DNA of 64,000 nt from Corynebacterium wankanglinii (lineage in GTDB: Bacteria > Actinomycetota > Actinomycetes > Mycobacteriales > Mycobacteriaceae): the NCBI GenBank assembly GCA_014490595.1, contig CP061031.1, positions 992,001-1,056,000 of the forward strand, given 5' to 3'. Positions 53,320 through 61,343 of this stretch are shown one piece after another (position 1 is the first letter of the stretch; each line of letters starts with the position of its first letter). Both the position numbers and the translations under genes were made by a program. The notes beneath the pieces were generated by a model. That model was not told the DNA's origin. It made no database searches and worked only from the letters and a program-made list of their open reading frames with translations.

Positions 53320-54588
53320 CTAGGCGTTCGCTTCACGTTTTTCTCGCTCGTTCTCATGCCGTTCGAGCTCCTTCTCCAACTTCTCGTTGAGCTCAGCGAA
53401 TTTGTTGACGTAAGCGGTCACCAAGCCGAGCGAGACCACCTCCGAGTGGAACAGGTCGCCTAGCGTTTTCGTCTTGCCCGCGTCCCATTCGGCGGCCAGC
53501 GCTTGCATTTCGTCGTTGTTCATAGGCTTCCGTTTCGTGACCCGAGACGTGCGCGAGATCCGCCAGTACCAGGCGTGACGCTCTTTCAGCTCGTCGGAAG
53601 CAATTTCTTCTCCAACCAGCCAGTCGCCGTGAACAAGGAGGTTGCGACGGTCCAAAGGGTCTTTGGCCTCTTTAGCGAGCTCGCTGCAAGTGGCGCATTT
53701 CTTCTGGTCCTCTAGGGTTTGTCGCATGTTTCCTACTCGCTGCTGGGCGGCAACGCTGGCGCCGTGGAGGTGCTTCTTGCCGAGGTGTATTTCGCACAGG
53801 TCAGCGACGAGGTTTTCGAGACGGCCGGCCGCGAGCACGAGCGAGGCGTACAAGACGAGGAAGTCGTTGTGGAACTGCTCCAAGTACGGCAGCGGGTCTT
53901 CTTTGGTGCCAAGCGGTGCAACGAGGTCGGCGTACTGTTTGGAAACTTGCTGTGCTTCTTTGAGGGCCGAGGTGTCCACAACGCCAAGGCCGGCAAGAGA
54001 CTTCGCAATGTCTGCGTAGGTCTTGTCGAGTGAGCGCTGGAATTGCTCTCCCAGTTTGAGCGCGCCGTTGAACGCAAGCAGCTTTTGGGCGTCTATGACC
54101 GGGCCGTAGAACTTTTTCATGTCCACGGTTGGTGCGAACGCCGCGGCCGCGTCTACGGCGTGTTGGCGAAGGCCAAGGGTGGCCGGGTTCGACGGGTCGA
54201 GGTGTATGCCGGTGAACGTCTTGGCGACTTCTGGTTGCAGCAGCGGAGTAAGGCGGGGCGTTTCAAGACCTGCGAGCGACTTCCATGCGTCGGCTGTCAA
54301 CGCGGAGGCGAACTTCGAGGTGTCAATGACGTGGTGAAAAGGCGGCATGTCGATCTTCTTGAACAGTGAGCCGAGCGCTTTGCGGGCATTCTCTTGGAAC
54401 TTGGCGTAACCCTCAGGGTCGTGTTTGCGCCAGAGGTCATCGAGTTCACCGTCCTTGAAGTCGGATATGGGACGGTCGAGGAAGTCGGGCTCGGGGGTGC
54501 TTTCGTCGGTGCCGTCGCCGGAGTTCTCGGGGTGGTTGTTGTCGTCTGGCTGGTCGGGGGTTTCGTCGTGCTCGTGAGGTGTGGTCAT
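53320..54588 (-). CDS. Orphan protein with HEPN-like RNxxxH motif
   Basis: A 422-residue protein. A Pro/Asp/Glu-rich N-terminus is followed by a long helical region and then an all-helical C-terminal part. That part contains DRRNLLVHGDW near residues 334-344, the Rx4H arrangement (RNLLVH) typical of HEPN ribonuclease and HEPN-like domains. CATCSELAKEA just before it offers a CxxC. HEPN proteins often act in abortive infection or RNA cleavage, so a defence role is plausible but not shown. It may start at 54588 or at 54603. It is alone on its strand with one small partner downstream. Confidence 0.6.
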   Translation of the reverse strand: MTTPHEHDETPDQPDDNNHPENSGDGTDESTPEPDFLDRPISDFKDGELDDLWRKHDPEGYAKFQENARKALGSLFKKIDMPPFHHVIDTSKFASALTADAWKSLAGLETPRLTPLLQPEVAKTFTGIHLDPSNPATLGLRQHAVDAAAAFAPTVDMKKFYGPVIDAQKLLAFNGALKLGEQFQRSLDKTYADIAKSLAGLGVVDTSALKEAQQVSKQYADLVAPLGTKEDPLPYLEQFHNDFLVLYASLVLAAGRLENLVADLCEIHLGKKHLHGASVAAQQRVGNMRQTLEDQKKCATCSELAKEAKDPLDRRNLLVHGDWLVGEEIASDELKERHAWYWRISRTSRVTKRKPMNNDEMQALAAEWDAGKTKTLGDLFHSEVVSLGLVTAYVNKFAELNEKLEKELERHENEREKREANA

Positions 54589-54603
54589 GGGCCCAGTGTG
54601 CAT

Positions 54604-54845
54604 GACGGGCCGACACGGGGGCAGGGGACTAGAACAAACCTCCTAAAAGGTCGGTTCGAGGGTTGAGTTGAATGAACTGGCCGTATATGCGGAGTGGCCT
54701 GCGCAAACACGGCCGGGTGTACAAAAACTTTAAGTTCAATATTTTTGTCGCTGTTTTTGGTCTCGTCGACTTAGTCTGAAAGAAACCGCCTGGTCAGAAG
54801 TCCAGGACTGGTCCAATCTGAACAGTATGAGGAGTGTGAAACCTG
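54604..54845. other. Regulatory gap before the surface-protein gene
   Basis: This 242-bp divergent region has no gene and is AT-richer than its surroundings (TTTAAGTTCAATATTTTTG near 54729-54747). It must contain the promoters of the HEPN-like gene and the surface-protein gene. AGGAG at 54831-54835 is the ribosome site of the latter. No clear operator repeat is seen. Confidence 0.4.
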
Positions 54846-57026
54846 ATGGGTTTTCTCTTTGGTCGAAAAGGCCGTAATGAAACAGATGGTCGACGAAACG
54901 ATGTCGCAAAGAAGTCCGCGGCGATGCTCGCTGCGGTAGCCGTTGCGGGTGGCGCGGCGGTTGCGGGGATGCCGCTGGCGGAGGCGGCCTTCTCAGATAC
55001 TCTGGTCTACTTCGAAAAGGTCGATGAGAGCGGTCAGCACATTGGAGGCTCTGAGTGGGAGCTAGAATTCGTCACACCGTCGCGTGAGAAACTTGCTGAG
55101 AACCTTTCCTATGGCTCCCTCTCGGCCGAGGAGAAAGCCGCGACGTTGGAAAAAATGCGGATTATCGACAACTGGAGTCCCCGGAGTAACGGCCAGGGCG
55201 GTCTGCCGGAGTTTGACTATTGGAAATCTGATTTGTACGAAGGCCGGTTTATCGACCGCGAGAGCGGAAGGTTTATTTTCGAGGATATGGACCCTCGTCC
55301 AGGACATTTTGCGTTCATATTCCCTTACGAGGGGGCGGGACCTGGTTGGAACGTTCGCCTCACTGAGGCGAAGACCCCCGACGGCTACACTAGCTGTGGC
55401 AATTCACCTACACATATGGATTTCTCTTCCGTGGAAGAGTACGAAGTCACAGGTCCGGAGAGTGATCCGACCTACGTGTTGCGCGAGGACGCAAACGTAA
55501 AATTTACGCAACTCGAAGGGCGATTCACCCCAGTCGCGGACAGGCGTTTTGCCCCCGGAAACTACTATCGGCCAAGTCGCAACAACTTCCAGACTATCGA
55601 CTGGGAAGAGAAAGGCGATAACCCGCTCGCTGACACTCCTTTTGGAAAGATGCGAAACGACTTCGTGATACCTGAAAAATCGTACAGCGGGAAACCATAT
55701 CCAACTTACTATTATTACTCAGATGGTAGCGAGGTTGAAGGCGGAGGTTTTCAGTCTATCTACTCATTGAAAGCCGCGGTTAACTGCAAAATCCCCGAGC
55801 CGACAACCGTCACCGAAACGGTAACCGAAACGCCTGAGCCGTCAACGACCACCGTCACGCCGCCGACAACAACTGTCACCCTGCCGTCTACCGTGACCAC
55901 CACCGTCACCCCTCCGGCTACGACGGTAACGGAAACCCCGAAGACGGAGACCACGACGGCGACAACTACGGAGTCCGCAACGACTACCGTGACGCAGAGC
56001 CCGACTACTGAAACCGTCACGGAAACCCCGCAGCGTGAGACGGTCACGCTCACTCCTGAAAAGGAGACTGAGACTGTAACGGAGACCCCGCAGAAGGAGA
56101 CGGTGACCGAAACTCCGAAGACCGAGACGGTCACCCACACCCCGGACAAGGAAACCGTGACGGAGACGCCGAAGGCGTCCACCAAGACCTCGACGGTGAC
56201 TGCTCCGCAAGTGACGGTCACGGAGACCCCGAAGCAGGTCACTGAGACCACTACGTTGCCGCAGAAGACCGTGACCCAACAGGTTCCGACCACCGTGGTC
56301 GAGAACAAGACGGAGACCGTCAAGGTCCCGCCAGTGACTGTGACCACAACCGAGAAGCAGGAACCGACCACGGTAACTGCCACTCCGGAGAAGGTCACCG
56401 AGACCGTCAAGATCCCGGGCGAAAAGACCACTGTGGTTGAGACCAAGCCGGGTGAGCCGACCACCGTCCGCGAGACCGTAACCGAGACCCCGGACGTGCC
56501 GGCCGTCGTTGAGCAGCCGACCCCGAACGCTCCGGTCGTTGACACCCCGAACACCCCGGTCATTCCGGGAGCCTTCTCCGGCACCGTGGTCTGGGACGAG
56601 GACCGATCCAAGCACGTCAATGACGGCGACGAGCGTATTCCGGGCCTGACCGTTGTGGCCTACAAGGACGGCAAGGAAATTGCCCGCACCACTACGGACG
56701 AGAACGGCTTCTACAAGTTCGACGGGCTTGAGCCCGGTGAGTACGGCATTGCCGTCTACGGTCCCGACGGCGGCGAGCTGTTCTTCGAGGACAAGGCGGC
56801 CACCGTGGTTGCCGGCCAAGAAGACACCGGCAATGACTGGGGCTTCGTCCGAGAGGACGCGCCAGCTCCGGTCGAGGAAGGCAAGCCTGCCACCCCGGTT
56901 GAGACCGTGCGCCAGACGCTCGCCACCACTGGCGCGAACTCGTACGCACTGGCTGGCCTGGGCGCGGTCCTCGCGGCTCTGGTCGCGTTGGCTGTGGTGA
57001 GCCGCCGCAAGACAGCGATCCAGTAA
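54846..57026 (+). CDS. Sortase-anchored surface protein with Thr/Pro stalk (LATTG)
   Basis: A 726-residue cell-wall protein. A signal peptide ends near LAEAAF (residue 48). The N-terminal domain (YFEKVDESGQHIGGSEWELEF...) resembles a SpaA/prealbumin-type adhesin domain. Residues about 315-560 are a low-complexity stalk built on TVTETP-like units. A Cna/SdrD-B-like domain follows (GTVVWDEDRS..GFYKFDGLEPGEYGIAV). The C-terminus is a sorting signal: LATTG at residues 692-696, a hydrophobic helix and SRRK. It should be linked to peptidoglycan by a sortase and stand out from the mycomembrane. Adhesion is inferred. The stalk repeats are prone to length change. Confidence 0.85.
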   Translation: MGFLFGRKGRNETDGRRNDVAKKSAAMLAAVAVAGGAAVAGMPLAEAAFSDTLVYFEKVDESGQHIGGSEWELEFVTPSREKLAENLSYGSLSAEEKAATLEKMRIIDNWSPRSNGQGGLPEFDYWKSDLYEGRFIDRESGRFIFEDMDPRPGHFAFIFPYEGAGPGWNVRLTEAKTPDGYTSCGNSPTHMDFSSVEEYEVTGPESDPTYVLREDANVKFTQLEGRFTPVADRRFAPGNYYRPSRNNFQTIDWEEKGDNPLADTPFGKMRNDFVIPEKSYSGKPYPTYYYYSDGSEVEGGGFQSIYSLKAAVNCKIPEPTTVTETVTETPEPSTTTVTPPTTTVTLPSTVTTTVTPPATTVTETPKTETTTATTTESATTTVTQSPTTETVTETPQRETVTLTPEKETETVTETPQKETVTETPKTETVTHTPDKETVTETPKASTKTSTVTAPQVTVTETPKQVTETTTLPQKTVTQQVPTTVVENKTETVKVPPVTVTTTEKQEPTTVTATPEKVTETVKIPGEKTTVVETKPGEPTTVRETVTETPDVPAVVEQPTPNAPVVDTPNTPVIPGAFSGTVVWDEDRSKHVNDGDERIPGLTVVAYKDGKEIARTTTDENGFYKFDGLEPGEYGIAVYGPDGGELFFEDKAATVVAGQEDTGNDWGFVREDAPAPVEEGKPATPVETVRQTLATTGANSYALAGLGAVLAALVALAVVSRRKTAIQ

Positions 57027-57086
57027 AAGAACCTCCAGGGCGCGTTTTCACACTCCTCCGCGCCCTGGTGGACAACTACATAAAAG

Positions 57087-57129
57087 AGCCCGTCTAGGTG
57101 AACTCACTCCTCGTTCACCTAGACGGGCT
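57087..57129. terminator. Bidirectional terminator, 17-bp perfect stem
   Basis: AGCCCGTCTAGGTGAAC (57087-57103) and GTTCACCTAGACGGGCT (57113-57129) are perfect complements around nine bases. It separates the surface-protein gene from the convergent gene at 57143. Confidence 0.85.
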
Positions 57130-57142
57130 TTGTGTTTACCAA

Positions 57143-57718
57143 CTAGACCGGGTAGACGGTTCGGACCGTCCTGCTTAACTGCGCCGGCACTCCTTCGTCC
57201 CGGAAGGACTGGGTTATGCGCCTAGCCTCCTCAAAGTCGTTGCAACGGGCCAGGAATTCTATGCCTTCCGCGGTCCAGACTTCCCAGGTGTCCTGACAAA
57301 ACATTGCGTCCAGGAGCTCGCGGGGCGCGTCCTCTTTCGGTACGTCGTCGGCCGCCAGCTCTTTCTGGTCGAACTGGTCGGCGGGCACGAGGTTGTCCCG
57401 CTCGTAGTACGTCAGGTGACGCGGGTTTGCGTCGGCCTCCAGTGTGAGCATGCCGTTGTCCTGGTCGGAGTATTTGACCAGCGTGGTCAGAAACTTCATG
57501 GCCTGGAACACGTCGAGGTGAACGTGCTCACCGTCAGCTCCGACAACGCGGACGCTGTCGGGGTGGCGGCGGAGGAACCGGTTCATTGTGACCAGTTCGT
57601 CCCGGTTGAAGAACACGTCAAGCGAGAGCAACACCTCCTTCTGCGCGCGTGGGGTCGTAGTTTTCTTTTCTTCGGTACAGCGGTGTGGTGTCGCTGCTTT
57701 TGCGTTGTGGTGGGGCAT
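57143..57718 (-). CDS. Hypothetical protein
   Basis: A 191-residue soluble protein without a recognised motif. After a basic, Thr-rich N-terminus it reads LSLDVFFNRDELVTMNRFLRRHPDSVRVVGADGEHVHLDVFQAMKF and ends PAQLSRTVRTVYPV. An internal start near residue 30 is possible. It is upstream of the terminator at 57087-57129 and 64 bases from another small gene on the same strand. Confidence 0.6.
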   Translation of the reverse strand: MPHHNAKAATPHRCTEEKKTTTPRAQKEVLLSLDVFFNRDELVTMNRFLRRHPDSVRVVGADGEHVHLDVFQAMKFLTTLVKYSDQDNGMLTLEADANPRHLTYYERDNLVPADQFDQKELAADDVPKEDAPRELLDAMFCQDTWEVWTAEGIEFLARCNDFEEARRITQSFRDEGVPAQLSRTVRTVYPV

Positions 57719-57782
57719 GGAAGGTAGCCTGCCTACCTCTCGCCGGCACCCGCTAGTCCAGGGGCAGGCAGTTCGGTGCAGG

Positions 57783-58085
57783 TTAGGACGTCTCCTTCAG
57801 CCGCGGGTCGCCCTCGGACTCAATACGGTCCCAGCGGGCAAGGTATGCCGCGGCCTGTTCACCGCGGGCGAGACGCTCGCCGACTTCCTTGAGCGCCAGC
57901 GCCGCCGACCAGTGGACGGACAGCAGTGTGAAGTCCCCGTCTCGCACCTCGACTCGGACAGCGGTGTATGGGTACGTGTCGGAAGCCGAGTGCATTTTCT
58001 TGGCGTAGAACGTGTCCGGGGCGGCCTCCTGCGACCACGCCGAACTACGCCCGCGACCGCTGTTTTCATGTCGTTGTGCAGTCAT
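57783..58085 (-). CDS. Hypothetical protein
   Basis: A 100-residue protein. The C-terminal half (TAVRVEVRDGDFTLLSVHWSAALALKEVGERLARGEQAAAYLARWDRIE) has a strand-helix pattern and looks coding. The N-terminal 25 residues are low-complexity, so the true start may be internal. No family recognised. It precedes the gene at 57143 on the same strand. The 199 bases up to the methyltransferase gene hold no other gene. Confidence 0.5.
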   Translation of the reverse strand: MTAQRHENSGRGRSSAWSQEAAPDTFYAKKMHSASDTYPYTAVRVEVRDGDFTLLSVHWSAALALKEVGERLARGEQAAAYLARWDRIESEGDPRLKETS

Positions 58086-58284
58086 GGGCGGGCATTGTGC
58101 CGTCCAGATTCATGCACCGCTACAGCGGGGGTTCAAGATTCTCGCGAAGCCGGGGCACCGACGATCTACCCCGTGCCACCTAACCGGAGCCGCTCTGGGC
58201 GGGCCGGACTCACAGTGGAGCAGGTAAACCGTTTAGAGTTAGGCAATACATTCGGCGTAGAACCAATGCGATAGAGGTAGTGAC

Positions 58285-59492
58285 ATGACGATGCGGATGA
58301 CCGGTCTTTTCGCCGGAATCGGAGGTATCGAACTCGGCTTTAAGCAGGGCTTGGGCGACAACATCGAAACAGATCTGCTCTGCGAGAACTGGCCTGAAGC
58401 CCAGACAGTGCTGCGCCGACAGTTCCCGAACGCCGAGCTGCACTCGGATGTCACAGACCTCCCGAGTCTCCCGGGCAACGTGGACATTCTGTCGGCGGGC
58501 TTCCCTTGCACGGACCTTTCACAGGCAGGGCGAACCGCAGGCATTACCGGAGAGCAGTCAGGGTTGGTAGTCCACCTGTTCAAACTGCTTAACCAGCACC
58601 GGGACAAAGGCCTAACGCTGCCGACGCTGATTATCGAGAACGTCCCGAACATGCTGTCGCTCGACAAGGGCACGGCCATGCACTTTCTCACCAGCGAGCT
58701 TGAGTCGTTGGGCTATGCCTGGGCATACAGGGTCGTGGACTCGCGTTTCACCGGTGTCCCGCAGCGGCGCCGTCGCGTGATCCTCGTGGCATCGAACGAG
58801 CTCGACCCGAAGCGGGTGCTCTTCGCCGACGAAACGGGCGGACGCAGCGACTCCGACTACGCAATGGACGCCTTCGGTTTTTATTGGACGGAGGGCAGGG
58901 GAGGCCTTGGGTGGGCACCTGATGCCGTACCTACGCTTAAGGGTGGCTCGGGGCTCGGCATTGCTTCGCCTCCAGCGGTGTGGGTTCCCAGCGAGGAAGA
59001 CCCGGTACGCGCGTTTGTGACCCCCACGGTCAGTGACATGGAGTCGTTGCAGGGGTTTCCGCGGGGCTGGACCGATTTCGACTATGGACTGCCCCCGGCT
59101 CGCACTCGTGGGGCAAGAGGAAAAATGGTCGGAAACGCTGTCACCACCCGAGTCGCGGCGTGGGTCGCTGGCCGGATTGGTAACCCCGGTGACGTGGTGT
59201 GTCCGACGGTCGACTGGGGCAAGCCAAGCGCTGGCCGAACGCCGCTGCCGGCTTCGACGGCACCAGGGAGCGCATCGAAGCGAGCGAGTTCCCGGTGCTG
59301 GCACCTTACGAGCACCTGCTTGAACACATTGATGTCTCGACTGCCCCGAACTTGAGCGCGAGGGCGATAGCCGGGTTCCACTCGCGCCTCCAACAGGGCA
59401 ATTTGGGCTGGCACCCGGGTTTCCGCGAGGCGGTGGCTCAGGCCGAAGATGCGCACCTGCTCGGCAACGCTTTAGGCAAGGTGAATAAGTAA
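58285..59492 (+). pseudogene. DNA (cytosine-5) methyltransferase, one-base frameshift near the end
   Basis: A C5-methyltransferase of about 402 residues. Motif I is LFAGIGGIELGF, the catalytic motif IV is GFPCTDLSQAG, motif VI is ENVPN, motif VIII is QRRRRVI and motif X is GNAVTTRVAAWVA. The frame fails in the G4 run 59216-59219. One extra G restores a 95-residue tail (AKRWPNAAAGFDGTRERIEAS...) to a TAA at 59490-59492. The conserved core is intact. AGAGG lies eight bases before the first ATG. It is coupled by a one-base overlap to the endonuclease gene and should protect host DNA from it. Confidence 0.88.
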
Positions 59493-60349
59493 TGTTCGGA
59501 CCGGCAATCCTCGCCAGAACGCTCTCCGAATACGGTCCGCCAACCTCTGGCGGTCTGCGCTGGCAATACCACTCGCGCTCGGACCGCCACAGTAAGGTCG
59601 CGAGCTGGGGTGTCGCGTTTGATCTCATGCTTGCCAGCAGCCTGCTGCGCGAGCATGCCAAGCAGGACAAGGTGGTCCTCGGTATTAACCACACGATGTC
59701 CGACTTCGTTTCGAAACGAAGCAAAGACCTTGACCTGGTGATCGCCAGGCCCGCAGGCCCGATTGAGGATGCAAACCCGCAGACGCTGGTGTCCTTGGTG
59801 GATAAGTACGGCATTGAACTTTTGCCCGAGGAAGCCGACGCGCTACAGTCGCTACCCGAATTGACGGTCGGCCCCGTGGGGTCGGTACTGGTGGCAATGG
59901 AGGCGAAGGCCGCGATGACCGCGCACGGCAAGGCACAGCCACGTCTCTACGACGAGTTGAGTAGCTCCCACTTGTGTATCCACGGCGAGAGCCAGACCGC
60001 ACTGGCCATCGGATATGTGCAGGTGAACGTTTCGGACCAGTTCATTTCCTCGAATCCCAAGAACGTCGGCTTGATGACCCGCGGTCTTGAACCGGACGTG
60101 AGCATCCACAAGCAGCCTGCCGACACACTGTCGATGATGAACAAACTGTCACAGCTCCGCACCCGAGCTGATAGTTCAGGTGTCGGTTTCGACGCGCTCG
60201 GTGTCACGGTGCTCAAGATGGTCAATGACGGAACCCCGGTGGAAATCGTGAACGACCCGCCTGCACCCGCACCTGGAGCACCGTTCCATTACGCGACGAT
60301 GATCATGCGCATGGCTACTCGCTACGACACGCAGTTCCGGGGGATCTAG
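59492..60349 (+). CDS. Putative type II restriction endonuclease
   Basis: A 285-residue protein translated from the methyltransferase mRNA (TAATG overlap). A PD-(D/E)xK-like core is suggested by KDLDLVIARP near residues 80-89 and by VLVAMEAKAAMTAHGK near residue 130, which supplies the ExK. The latter is a signature I associate with restriction endonucleases of this size. Recognition sequence unknown. Position next to a C5-methyltransferase is the strongest argument for the assignment. Confidence 0.75.
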   Translation: MFGPAILARTLSEYGPPTSGGLRWQYHSRSDRHSKVASWGVAFDLMLASSLLREHAKQDKVVLGINHTMSDFVSKRSKDLDLVIARPAGPIEDANPQTLVSLVDKYGIELLPEEADALQSLPELTVGPVGSVLVAMEAKAAMTAHGKAQPRLYDELSSSHLCIHGESQTALAIGYVQVNVSDQFISSNPKNVGLMTRGLEPDVSIHKQPADTLSMMNKLSQLRTRADSSGVGFDALGVTVLKMVNDGTPVEIVNDPPAPAPGAPFHYATMIMRMATRYDTQFRGI

Positions 60350-60371
60350 CGCCACCGTTTAGGAAGAATTT

Positions 60372-60584
60372 CTAGTAAACGTCCACGTCGTAGTCGACGA
60401 GGTTGCCAGACGGATCGACGGCGCACACAAACTGATAAGAGTGCCGAACCGGAACCCCAAACCCATTGGGAAAGTCAACTTTTCCCGACTTTCGGTAACT
60501 GCGGTAGTTGGGGTCTAGCGGGTTGAAACGGACCCCGAGCCGACGAAAACGACCATGATTTCCAGCGAATACACTGGGCACCAT
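60372..60584 (-). CDS. Hypothetical small protein, divergent from the gene at 60583
   Basis: A 70-residue frame whose ATG (60584-60582) shares two bases with the start codon of the plus-strand gene at 60583 (CATG). The C-terminal part (PNGFGVPVRHSYQFVCAVDPSGNLVDYDVDVY) has the look of a real domain. A later start is possible, and no ribosome site is evident. Treat as tentative. Confidence 0.4.
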   Translation of the reverse strand: MVPSVFAGNHGRFRRLGVRFNPLDPNYRSYRKSGKVDFPNGFGVPVRHSYQFVCAVDPSGNLVDYDVDVY

Positions 60585-60783
60585 GTTCGACCCCTCCGAG
60601 CCCACCGAAGAAGAACTCCTCGCTGCCCGCGACGTGCCTCTGGAAGAACTGCGGGCGAAAGCCAAGAAGCGCGCTGACGAAATGGGAGATGACCCATTTC
60701 AGGACGCTTCGGGGCTCATCATGGCGGTGCATGCGGAGAAGGTCTACCAATACGAGTTGCAGCGACGGCGTGAGGCGCTGTAA
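60583..60783 (+). CDS. Hypothetical small helical protein
   Basis: A 66-residue, highly charged helical protein starting MFDPSEPTEEELLAARDVP. TACACT at 60570-60575 lies exactly seven bases before the ATG, the leaderless arrangement seen across this chromosome, which supports it as a real gene. The function is unknown. It follows the restriction-modification pair. Confidence 0.6.
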   Translation: MFDPSEPTEEELLAARDVPLEELRAKAKKRADEMGDDPFQDASGLIMAVHAEKVYQYELQRRREAL

Positions 60784-61050
60784 CCAGCACGTTTGGGGTC
60801 CGGTGTCCACTAAAGTGGACATTTGCTCGTTTTACGCTGCACGCCTGTCACCTCTAGGCCATAATGAGCATGTCCCGCCCAACACCCCCCCCCCCCGAGG
60901 GTTGGGACGCCCCCGAGCGGCCCCGCGGTTGCAGCGCTAAACCACCCCCAAGCGCTCCTGCGGGGTCGCGTCTTTGTGTTACCTGGTCGCACACACTCTC
61001 TGCTACGAGGCGGTTACCGAGACGGGGGCAATGCGAAATGTAGGGTCCGA
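60784..61050. other. Non-coding stretch with palindrome and poly-C tract
   Basis: No gene is visible. TGTCCACT-AA-AGTGGACA (60804-60821) is a perfect palindrome 20 bases after the preceding stop, a candidate operator or weak terminator. A run of 12 C residues occupies 60885-60896 and will be error-prone in sequencing and replication. Confidence 0.5.
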
Positions 61051-61169
61051 GCGTTATTGTTGTCGCCTATAACGCCTAGAAAGCCTCTCTAGAGCACCGT
61101 CTAGAAGTGTGAAACGCGTCACACGAGCTTTACAAAACCCCAGCAACCAAACTTTCGGTTACCCAATTC
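61051..61169. repeat. 120-bp structured repeat, copy 2
   Basis: Direct repeat of 50968-51087. It keeps GCGTTAT-N11-ATAACGC (61051-61057 with 61069-61075) and GTGTGA-N6-TCACAC (61107-61112 with 61119-61124) at identical spacing, with different bases between the arms. A palindrome GTCGACATGTCGAC lies at 61206-61219, just beyond it. The two copies bound about 10 kb that carries the transposase remnant, HEPN-like, surface-protein and restriction-modification genes. Confidence 0.65.
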
Positions 61170-61343
61170 GGTGGTCAGTCAAAAGTTGGTCCAATTTCGC
61201 CACCCGTCGACATGTCGACCACCCTAACACGCCGCCATGGTCATAGCGTCGACGCAATAGCCTCGACCTATCGGAACGTTTCCACCCTAGACCCCTCCTT
61301 TTCGGGGTATGCCACCATTTTTAGCCATGGAAACAAACGCAAA

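Noticed and set aside
55760-56620. Minus-strand frame made of Val/Thr/Ser repeats opposite the surface-protein stalk
   Set aside because: Reverse reading of the TVTETP-like repeats; no signal, start site or domain supports it.
54846-57026. CRISPR-like array in the repeated stretch 55800-56500
   Set aside because: The repeats are short, codon-phased and variable (Thr-Val-Thr-Glu-Thr-Pro coding); there are no fixed-length repeats with unique spacers and no cas genes.
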